Shown: one piece after another, positions 6,676 through 12,238 of the stretch
Layout: every line of letters starts with the position of its first letter
Position numbering within the stretch: the stretch's first letter is position 1
Virus record (IMG/VR): IMGVR_UViG_3300020202_000192
Span: 1 to 28,095 of that record
DNA: 28,095 nt
Strand: one strand, 5' to 3'
Source of the DNA: a virus
The notes under the pieces: model-generated
Databases searched by the model: none
Seen by the model: only the letters and a program-made list of their open reading frames with translations
Told to the model about the DNA's origin: nothing
Position numbers and translations under genes: made by a program

Positions 6676-6761
6676 GCGTCGACTCCTGCCGTTATGTTCA
6701 GAATTGAGACACTACCCCGAAGCGTACAGCACAAACCTTCCGCCAAGCGCGAGATCCCCGC

Positions 6762-7061
6762 ATGTCCTGGATCCTCCTTCTCATCCAACTGCTCCCGAGC
6801 ATCATCAAGATCATCGAGATGATCCGGGATGCGATCGACGACCTCCCCGAGCACAGGGCGCGGGTGGCGGCGCGGAAACAGATGCGGGTGCTAGCGCGCA
6901 GGCAGGTGCGACAGATCTCGACGTATGCAATGGCGTCGACCCCGGCCGTCGTCGCGGCCGACAAGTCCCAGATGGAGAGCGAAATCGAGCGCGAATGGCT
7001 CGAGATGCTCAACGGCATCCGCGGCGAGGTCCACGCGGCGCGCGCCGGAAAGCCCGCATGA
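6762..7061 (+). CDS. Small membrane-associated protein, unknown
   Basis: A 99-residue protein with a hydrophobic N-terminus (MSWILLLIQLLPSIIKIIEM, residues 1-20). A basic helical stretch rich in Arg follows, then a mixed helical C-terminus. It has one possible membrane helix and an otherwise charged body. There is no clear Shine-Dalgarno before the ATG. It lies divergently from the endolysin with 86 bp between starts and is followed by a 25-residue membrane peptide. By neighbourhood it could take part in lysis, as a holin-associated or spanin-like protein. No family is recognised, and the role is a guess. Confidence 0.5.
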   Translation: MSWILLLIQLLPSIIKIIEMIRDAIDDLPEHRARVAARKQMRVLARRQVRQISTYAMASTPAVVAADKSQMESEIEREWLEMLNGIRGEVHAARAGKPA

Positions 7062-7073
7062 CCGAGCCCGAGC

Positions 7074-7151
7074 GTGTCACAGGACCACGTCTTCACCATC
7101 GCGTTCTTCGCGATCGTCTGGTTCCTCGTCGTGTATGGGGGGCCGAAATAG
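7074..7151 (+). CDS. 25-aa transmembrane micro-protein
   Basis: A GTG at 7074 opens a 25-codon frame whose product is almost one membrane helix (FTIAFFAIVWFLVVYGG flanked by MSQDHV and PK). It ends one base before the methyltransferase ATG, and the GGGGGG inside its last codons serves that next gene. The overlapping +1-type frame that starts with ATG at 7058 is Arg-rich and unconvincing. The hydrophobic pattern is unlikely by chance in this GC-rich DNA, but the start has only a weak purine stretch upstream. Function unknown; a lysis role is possible. Confidence 0.4.
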   Translation: MSQDHVFTIAFFAIVWFLVVYGGPK

Positions 7152-7152
7152 G

Positions 7153-8229
7153 ATGACCTATCGCCTCGAGCACGGCGATTGCCTCAGCGTCCTGCGCACA
7201 CTCCCCGACTGTTCGCTCGACTCGCTCGTCACCGATCCGCCCGCCGGCATCGCCTTCATGGGCAAGGCGTGGGACCGCGACAAGGGCGGGCGCGCCGAGT
7301 GGGTCGCGTGGCTCACCGAGGTGATGCGCGAGTGCCTGCGCGTGCTGAAGCCTGGCGCGCACGGCCTCGTGTGGGCCCTGCCGCGCACGTCGCACTGGAC
7401 GGCGACGGCGCTGGAGGACGCGGGGTTCGAGGTGCGGGATGTGATCACGCACCTGTTCGGGACGGGGTTTCCGAAGTCGCTCGATGTGTCGAAGGCGATC
7501 GACGCGAAGGAGTTGCTCGGCTCATCAACCAAACAATCGGTTCGCAGATTGAATCAGGGCGAAAACTATACGCCACACGAATCGGTTGGAACGCCGGGCG
7601 CTGGCAAAGTCGGAATGTTTGAATACAGCATGCCATCCAACGGCGACGCCGCCCGCGCCGCCGCCAAGGCGATCGAGCCCCAGACCGACGCCGCCCGCCA
7701 GTGGCAAGGCTGGGGGACAGCGCTCAAGCCGGCCGCTGAATTCTGGTGGCTTGTGCGCAAGCCGCTCGCCGCGAAAACGGTGGCGGCGAATGTGCTCGAG
7801 TATGGGACGGGGGCGATCAATGTCGATGGGTGTCGGGTGGGAACGGCCAAGCGGCACCCGGGAAACTATGTCGACGGTGTCACCGGCGGTCGCACGACGG
7901 GTTTGTACGGAGCCACCGATCGCGCGGACTTCGATGCAAACCAAGGCCGCTTCCCCGCCAACGTCGTCCTGTCGCATTCGCCCGGCTGCGACGAGGCATG
8001 CGCTCCCGATTGCGCGGTGCGGATGCTGGATGAGCAGAGCGGAAATCTAAAGGGCCCGGGAAATACTCGCGACGCCTTTGGGACGGCGATTTACGGATCG
8101 AGCGTCAAAACGCGCGCACAAATCGGCGTGAACAACTATCCCGGCGAGCAGGGCGGCGCCTCCCGCTTCTTCTACTGCGCCAAAGCCTCCCGCTCCGACC
8201 GCAACCGAAAGGCCGGCGATGGACAATAA
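7153..8229 (+). CDS. DNA methyltransferase, N-terminal part (motif IV half)
   Basis: A 358-residue product matching the N-terminal part of a phage beta-class DNA (amino) methyltransferase. It has the start MTYRLEHGDCLSVLRTLPD, the motif IV region VTDPPAGIAFMGKAWD (DPPA at residues 28-31, usually DPPY), then VLKPGAHGLVWALPRTSHW and GTGFPKSLDVSKAID. The end FFYCAKASRSDRN is the segment that normally precedes HPTVKP. The SAM-binding motif I is missing here and is supplied by the next frame at 8219. The middle (about residues 120-160) is AT-richer and poorly conserved, consistent with a target-recognition region. The ATG at 7153 has GGGGGG upstream. Target base and site cannot be read from sequence. 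Confidence 0.82.
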   Translation: MTYRLEHGDCLSVLRTLPDCSLDSLVTDPPAGIAFMGKAWDRDKGGRAEWVAWLTEVMRECLRVLKPGAHGLVWALPRTSHWTATALEDAGFEVRDVITHLFGTGFPKSLDVSKAIDAKELLGSSTKQSVRRLNQGENYTPHESVGTPGAGKVGMFEYSMPSNGDAARAAAKAIEPQTDAARQWQGWGTALKPAAEFWWLVRKPLAAKTVAANVLEYGTGAINVDGCRVGTAKRHPGNYVDGVTGGRTTGLYGATDRADFDANQGRFPANVVLSHSPGCDEACAPDCAVRMLDEQSGNLKGPGNTRDAFGTAIYGSSVKTRAQIGVNNYPGEQGGASRFFYCAKASRSDRNRKAGDGQ

Positions 8230-8431
8230 GCATCCCACCGTGAAGTCCACGAAGCTGATGGCCTACCTGATCCGCCTCGTCACGCCGCCGGGCGGGACGG
8301 TGCTCGACCCCTTCATGGGGAGCGGCTCCACCGGCGTTGCCGCGCGCGACGAGGGGATGCAGTTCGTGGGGATCGAGCAGGAGCGCGAGTACTTCGAGGT
8401 GGCGCGTGAACGGCTTGGGGTAGGAGCATGA
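8219..8431 (+). CDS. DNA methyltransferase, C-terminal part (motif I half)
   Basis: A 70-residue product with HPTVK at residues 5-9 and LDPFMGSGSTGVAA (motif I, SAM binding, about residues 29-42). It ends in the QEREYFEVARERL helix typical of the C-terminus of beta-class methyltransferases. It is offset by +1 relative to the preceding frame and overlaps it by 11 bases. In related enzymes the two parts are one polypeptide. AAAGG at 8208-8212 lies 6 nt before the ATG, so separate translation is possible. This frame stays open upstream to about 8051, so ribosomal or sequencing frameshift are also possible. With the other half it would form a complete active site. Confidence 0.78.
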   Translation: MDNKHPTVKSTKLMAYLIRLVTPPGGTVLDPFMGSGSTGVAARDEGMQFVGIEQEREYFEVARERLGVGA

Positions 8432-8541
8432 GGCCGATCAACCGCATCCGCACCTACGCCCGCGCCGCGTGGTACTTCGCCGTCGTGGTCGTCGTCGAGG
8501 TGGCGGCGATCGTGTCGGATCGGATCAGGGGTAGAGCGTGA
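8428..8541 (+). CDS. 37-aa single-pass membrane peptide
   Basis: The ATG at 8428 overlaps the methyltransferase stop as ATGA. The 37-residue product has an Arg-rich N-terminus (RPINRIRTYARAA), one hydrophobic segment (WYFAVVVVVEVAAIV) and a basic tail. By charge the N-terminus would stay in the cytoplasm. It is too short for family assignment. The coupling to both neighbours supports translation. Confidence 0.45.
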   Translation: MRPINRIRTYARAAWYFAVVVVVEVAAIVSDRIRGRA

Positions 8542-8921
8542 TGGCCAAGATGGGACGACCGCCGATCGAGATCGACTGGCAGCTCGTCGACTCGCTATGC
8601 GAGATCCACTGCACCGAGGCCGAGATCGCGGCCATCCTCCGAGTCTCGATCGACACGCTCGCACGCCGCGCCAAATCCGAGTTTGGCAAGACATTCGCGG
8701 AGTATTTTAAAGAGAAGTCCGCGGGCGGCAAAAGTTCGCTGCGTCGTGCGCAGTACAAGAAGGCGATGGACGGCAACCCGGCGATGCTGATCTGGCTCGG
8801 CAAGCAATGGCTCGGTCAGGTAGACCATCACGTGCCCGACGATGAGGTGGTGCCCTTCATCATCCAGCGCGCCTCGGGCGAGCAGGTCTTGCTTGGGGTG
8901 AAGCAGAAGGAGGGGGCGTGA
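8541..8921 (+). CDS. Terminase small subunit-like HTH protein
   Basis: A 126-residue protein. An N-terminal GRPPIEIDW leads into an HTH (LCEIHCTEAEIAAILRVSID followed by TLARRAKSEFG). Then come FAEYFKEKSAGGKSSLRRAQ and NPAMLIWLGKQWLGQ. This combination (GRPP-like start, HTH, SLRR, AMLIWLGKQ) is seen in phage proteins encoded just upstream of the large terminase and treated as small terminase or packaging DNA-recognition subunits. Here a NeuB-like gene, a small gene and a nuclease gene separate it from TerL. The ATG at 8541 is chosen; a GTG directly before it (8538) is in frame. It would bind the packaging site on phage DNA. Confidence 0.75.
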   Translation: MAKMGRPPIEIDWQLVDSLCEIHCTEAEIAAILRVSIDTLARRAKSEFGKTFAEYFKEKSAGGKSSLRRAQYKKAMDGNPAMLIWLGKQWLGQVDHHVPDDEVVPFIIQRASGEQVLLGVKQKEGA

Positions 8922-9901
8922 CGAGGCTGTTCGAGGCTAAACCGTTCGTTATTGCGGAAGTGGGCAGCTCGTGGAGGACCCTCAACGACTGCATCCAGTC
9001 GATCGGGGTGGCGAAGGCGGTGGGCGCCGATGCGTGCAAGTTCCAGGCGTTCACGCACAACGACCTGTACGGCCTCGGGGAGAAGCCGTGGCCGCATGTT
9101 CCGGGCGAGTCGCCGTATCTGGACGTGTCCTGGCTCCCAGCCCTCAAGGAGAAGGCCGACGCCTGCGGCATCGAACTGATGTGTACCGCGTTCTCGCCCG
9201 AGCTGGTCGCGGCGGTGGATCCGTTCGTCACCGTGCATAAGGTGGCGTCGTCGGATCTGAGCTGGCCGCAGCTACTTCAGGCGGTGGCGAGGACGGGGAA
9301 GCCGGTGCTGCTCAGCACGGGGGCGTCGAGCGTTGGCGACATCCAGGCGGCGCTGCTGACCATGGCGCCGGCGATCTTCGACAAAGTGTTGCTCTATTGC
9401 GTCGCAGCCTATCCAGCGCTCCAGGTCGACCTGAGCGTGATGCACCAGCTGCAGAAGCTGGCCGGCGAGGGCATGGTCGTCGGATTCTCCGATCACACAC
9501 CAGGCATCACCGTGGCAGTTGAGGCATGCCGGCAAGGGGCGCGCGTTCTGGAGAAGCACTTCACCGCCTTCCCCGACCTCGAGAGTCCCGACCGAGGGCA
9601 CAGCCTCACGCCCGACGAGTTCAAGCTGATGGTCGATCACATCCGCGGCGTGAGGAAGCCCACGATCGGGCCGACGCCGGAGGAGCGGGACATGCTGCTC
9701 CGCCACAACCGCCGTCTCCTGGCCACGCGCGACGTGAAGGCTGGCGAGGTGCTCCGGTATGGGGAGAACTTCGGGGCGTACCGCAGCCTGGTCGACGACA
9801 CGCGGGGGCTGAGTCCGTTCGCGTGGGAGTCGGTGGAGGGTAGGACGGCGCGGGTGGACATCGGGCGCGGGACGGGGATTGGGCCGGGGGATTTCGGGTG
9901 A
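8918..9901 (+). CDS. NeuB-type nonulosonic acid synthase with SAF domain
   Basis: A 327-residue protein of the N-acetylneuraminate synthase family (NeuB/LegI/PseI), which condenses phosphoenolpyruvate with a six-carbon amino sugar to make a nine-carbon sialic acid-like sugar. Visible family residues are FVIAEVGSSW (Glu14), ACKFQAF (Lys41), FSDHTPG (His193) and LEKHFTAFPD (His214), the two His being the expected metal ligands. The usual GPDH motif is changed to SPDRGHSLTPDEF. A C-terminal SAF (antifreeze-like) domain begins near residue 262 (RHNRRLLATRDVKAGEVL). It has nearly full family length. GGAGG precedes the GTG start, which overlaps the upstream stop. Which sugar it makes (Neu, Leg, Pse or other) cannot be told. 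It is an unusual cargo inside a packaging operon. Confidence 0.9.
   Translation: MTRLFEAKPFVIAEVGSSWRTLNDCIQSIGVAKAVGADACKFQAFTHNDLYGLGEKPWPHVPGESPYLDVSWLPALKEKADACGIELMCTAFSPELVAAVDPFVTVHKVASSDLSWPQLLQAVARTGKPVLLSTGASSVGDIQAALLTMAPAIFDKVLLYCVAAYPALQVDLSVMHQLQKLAGEGMVVGFSDHTPGITVAVEACRQGARVLEKHFTAFPDLESPDRGHSLTPDEFKLMVDHIRGVRKPTIGPTPEERDMLLRHNRRLLATRDVKAGEVLRYGENFGAYRSLVDDTRGLSPFAWESVEGRTARVDIGRGTGIGPGDFG
9885..9901 (+). repeat. Duplicated translation-initiation segment, copy 1
   Basis: CGGGGGATTTCGGGTGA spans a G-rich Shine-Dalgarno, a 7-nt spacer and the GTG start of the 9898 gene, plus the NeuB-like stop. The same 17 bases recur exactly at 10102-10118. Confidence 0.8.
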
Positions 9902-10098
9902 AACGCAAGACCCCGCCCTACTACAAGGGCACGCGCGAGGACATCAAGCGTCTCATCGAGGCCGCAGAGAAGGCCGTCGAGACCGGGGCGTTCATCGAGA
10001 GCGGGTCCTTCTCCCCGAAGCAGCTGAAGGCGCACACCGAGGCGCTCTACGAGCTCAGGATTGCGCTGGCAGGGGCTGAGTTCGGGGATGATGTTTGA
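9898..10098 (+). CDS. Small hypothetical protein (66 aa)
   Basis: A 66-residue basic-to-acidic helical protein (KRKTPPYYKGTREDIKRLIE at the start, then SPKQLKAHTEALYELRIALA). The GTG at 9898 overlaps the NeuB-like stop as GTGA and has a G-rich Shine-Dalgarno. It probably folds as two helices. No family recognised. It lies in the packaging operon between the NeuB-like gene and the nuclease. Confidence 0.6.
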   Translation: MKRKTPPYYKGTREDIKRLIEAAEKAVETGAFIESGSFSPKQLKAHTEALYELRIALAGAEFGDDV

Positions 10099-10101
10099 CC
10101 T

Positions 10102-10118
10102 CGGGGGATTTCGGGTGA
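10102..10118 (+). repeat. Duplicated translation-initiation segment, copy 2
   Basis: An exact second copy of CGGGGGATTTCGGGTGA, 217 bp after the first. Its GTG (10115) is in frame with the SNase-like gene, and the duplicated Shine-Dalgarno and spacing argue that 10115 is that gene's real start rather than the ATGs at 10088/10091. Confidence 0.7.
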
Positions 10119-10483
10119 GCCTCTACACCTACCGCGCCGTCTGTGACCGAGTGATCGACGGCGATACCGTCGTCCTCGAGATCGACCTCGGCTTCTCGAT
10201 GACGGCCAAGGTCAAGGTGCGGCTGCTCGGGATCGACGCACCGGAGGCGGTTGGCGTCAGCGCGGAGGAGAGGGCGCGCGCCAAGGCGGCGGCGGAGTTC
10301 CTCGAAAGCCTGCTCTTCGCCATCCCGCAGATGCGCTACGAGGAGAGCCTGCTCGTCGAGACGAAGAAGACCGACGGCTTCGGCCGCTACCTCGCCAAGA
10401 TCACGCGTGAGCGCGACGAGCTCGACGTCTCGGCCGCGATGATCGAGGCGGGGCATGCCAGGCCGTATCGGGCCGCGGTGTGA
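10115..10483 (+). CDS. Thermonuclease (SNase)-like nuclease
   Basis: A 122-residue protein with the staphylococcal-nuclease fold. RVIDGDTVVLEIDLG carries Asp15 and Asp17, VRLLGIDAPE carries Arg36, Asp41 and Glu44, and DGFGRYLAKI carries Arg91. These correspond to the Asp21, Arg35, Asp40, Glu43 and Arg87 set of the S. aureus enzyme, so it should be an active calcium-dependent nuclease. There is no signal peptide. Start 10115 is chosen on the duplicated initiation segment; ATGs at 10088 and 10091 would add nine or eight residues. It overlaps the TerL start, and its place in the packaging operon suggests DNA processing or host DNA degradation, which is inferred. Confidence 0.85.
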   Translation: MSLYTYRAVCDRVIDGDTVVLEIDLGFSMTAKVKVRLLGIDAPEAVGVSAEERARAKAAAEFLESLLFAIPQMRYEESLLVETKKTDGFGRYLAKITRERDELDVSAAMIEAGHARPYRAAV

Positions 10484-11784
10484 CCTTCCAACCCCACGGC
10501 GAGAAGCAGGAGCGCGCCCTCTTCTTCGAGACGCCCGTGGGGCTGCTGGCGTGCGGCATCCAGTTCGGGAAGACGAAGGTCGGCTCCATCTGGATGAAGC
10601 TCCAGAACCACCGCTACACCGACCGCGGCGATAACTTCCTGATCGTGGCGCCGACGTACAAGATCCTCACGCAGTCCACGCTCCCGCCCTACCTCGCTGC
10701 CATGAAGGGGTGCGGGGACTTCAGCAAGGCCGACATGGTGTTCCGCATGCGCGGCGGCGGGACCGTCTACATGCGGACGAACACCGACCCCGATAGCGTC
10801 GTCGGCATCACCAACATCCGCGCCGTCTGGGGCGACGAGGCGGGCCTGTTCAGCCTCTACTTCGCGGAGAACCTGGCAGCGCGTGCTGCGTTCCGGGCGG
10901 CGCAGACGCTCTACACGACGTCGCCCTACACCTTGAACTGGCTCTACAAGGACATCATCCGCCCGAAGATGAAGGACCCGGCGGCGCGCCCGGACGTGAC
11001 GCTGATCCAGGCGGCGAGCTGGGAGAACCCGTACTTCCCGAAGGAGGTCATCGAGCGCAACAAGCTCTCGATGGACCAGCGCCGGTTCAACGCGCTCTTC
11101 GGCGGGCAGTGGGAGCGGCCGGCGGGCCTCGTCTACGACTGCTTCGACGAGGACGAGAACCAGCTGGCGCCCTTCGCCTTGCCTCCCGGGACGCGCTACG
11201 TCGGGGGGATCGACTGGGGCTACACCGAGCCGTTCGTCTTCAAGGTGCGCGCGATCACGCCCGAGGGGAACCACTACGGCGTGTCCGAATTCTACAAGTC
11301 GGGGCTCACGATCGTGGACATCGTCCGCGTGGTGAAGCAGCGCTGCCAGGTCTACGGCGTAGGACCCGTCTACTGCGGGCCGGATCAGCCGGGCTACATC
11401 GAGGAGCTTTGTCGCAACGGCGTGCGCGCGATCGGCGCCGACAACGACGTGCGCCTTGGGATCGACCGGCATTACGAGCTGCTGAAGACGCGTCAGCTCA
11501 AGTACTTCCGGGGTCAGAACCCGCACACCATGGACGAGATCGAGAGCTACCACTACCCTGAACCTGAAGAGCTCGACCCCGACGACAACGCCAAGGACGC
11601 GAAGCCGGTGTTCCAGAACGACCACGCCCTGGATGCGGACCGCTACATCTCGATCATGACGTTCCGCGTCGGTGAGAAGCGCGTGCCGACCGTCCCCGGC
11701 GAGCCGAAGCAGGAAGACCAGTTCGCGCGCATAGAACGCCTCAAGCGCCGCCCGCGGGCGCCGTCGGAGAATTGGAGCGCCTAG
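10480..11784 (+). CDS. terL: Terminase large subunit
   Basis: A 434-residue packaging motor with both domains. The ATPase has a variant Walker A, GIQFGKTKVG (Lys31), and Walker B RAVWGDEAG (Asp119, Glu120). The RNase H-like nuclease has acidic residues at GIDWGY (Asp245), CGPDQPG (Asp302) and HALDADRY (Asp385, Asp387). The GTG start overlaps the SNase-like stop as GTGA. It pumps DNA into the procapsid through the portal and cuts concatemers. Normal length for the family. The packaging strategy (headful or cos) cannot be told from the sequence. Confidence 0.95.
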   Translation: MTFQPHGEKQERALFFETPVGLLACGIQFGKTKVGSIWMKLQNHRYTDRGDNFLIVAPTYKILTQSTLPPYLAAMKGCGDFSKADMVFRMRGGGTVYMRTNTDPDSVVGITNIRAVWGDEAGLFSLYFAENLAARAAFRAAQTLYTTSPYTLNWLYKDIIRPKMKDPAARPDVTLIQAASWENPYFPKEVIERNKLSMDQRRFNALFGGQWERPAGLVYDCFDEDENQLAPFALPPGTRYVGGIDWGYTEPFVFKVRAITPEGNHYGVSEFYKSGLTIVDIVRVVKQRCQVYGVGPVYCGPDQPGYIEELCRNGVRAIGADNDVRLGIDRHYELLKTRQLKYFRGQNPHTMDEIESYHYPEPEELDPDDNAKDAKPVFQNDHALDADRYISIMTFRVGEKRVPTVPGEPKQEDQFARIERLKRRPRAPSENWSA

Positions 11785-12146
11785 TGCCGCTTTACGAGTA
11801 CCAATGCCGGATGTGCGCTGCCGACTTCGACGTCGCCTGCCCGATCTCGGCGATCGACGACCCCGTCGTCTGCCCCGCCTGCGCTGCGACCAACGGCAAG
11901 GCTCAGCGCCAGCTCACCCGCACGCACTTCTACGGCGCCAAGGTGGAGGACGCGTCCTTCAGCCCCGCGCTCGGCAAGGTCGTGAAGAGCAGCAAGGAGC
12001 TGCGCGAGGAGGCGAAGCGGCGTGGGATGATCGAGGTGGGGAACGAGAAGGTGGAGACGATCCATCGCCATTTCGAGCGGCAGCGTGAGGACACGCGGCA
12101 GCAGCGTTGGGATGAGGCGATGCGTGAGAAGGTGTACGGTGATTGA
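11784..12146 (+). CDS. FmdB-like zinc-ribbon protein
   Basis: A 120-residue protein beginning MPLYEYQCRMC, the signature start of FmdB-type zinc ribbons, with Cys pairs at 8/11 and 30/33 (VCPAC). The ~90-residue charged helical tail includes SFSPALGKVVKSSKELREEA. Phages often encode such a protein between terL and portal. The GTG at 11784 shares its first base with the TerL stop and has GGAG at 11774-11777; a TTG at 11772 would add four residues inside TerL. Role unknown; a packaging accessory or regulator is possible. Confidence 0.8.
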   Translation: MPLYEYQCRMCAADFDVACPISAIDDPVVCPACAATNGKAQRQLTRTHFYGAKVEDASFSPALGKVVKSSKELREEAKRRGMIEVGNEKVETIHRHFERQREDTRQQRWDEAMREKVYGD

Positions 12147-12223
12147 TGCGGGCATGGAGCAACGGCGGCTCGTCAGGCTCATAACCTGAATATCGGCGGG
12201 TTCGACTCCCGCGCCCGCGACCA
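12147..12223 (+). tRNA. tRNA with CAT anticodon (Met, or Ile2)
   Basis: A 77-nt cloverleaf starts directly after the upstream stop. The acceptor stem is TGCGGGC with GCCCGCG (one T-G pair). The D stem is GAGC/GCTC. The anticodon stem is TCAGG/CCTGA with loop CTCATAA. The T stem is GCGGG/CCCGC with loop TTCGACT. It has discriminator A and an encoded CCA. The anticodon stem lacks the three G-C pairs of initiator tRNA. Three bases (ATG) rather than two lie between acceptor and D stem, which is slightly odd. Elongator Met is the default; lysidine-type Ile cannot be excluded. Confidence 0.85.
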
Positions 12224-12238
12224 ACCTCGGAGACGAAC

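Noticed and set aside
10088-10114. ATG starts for the SNase-like gene
   Set aside because: The duplicated initiation segment puts a G-rich Shine-Dalgarno and GTG at 10115, and the fold begins right after it; the ATGs lie within the preceding gene's end.
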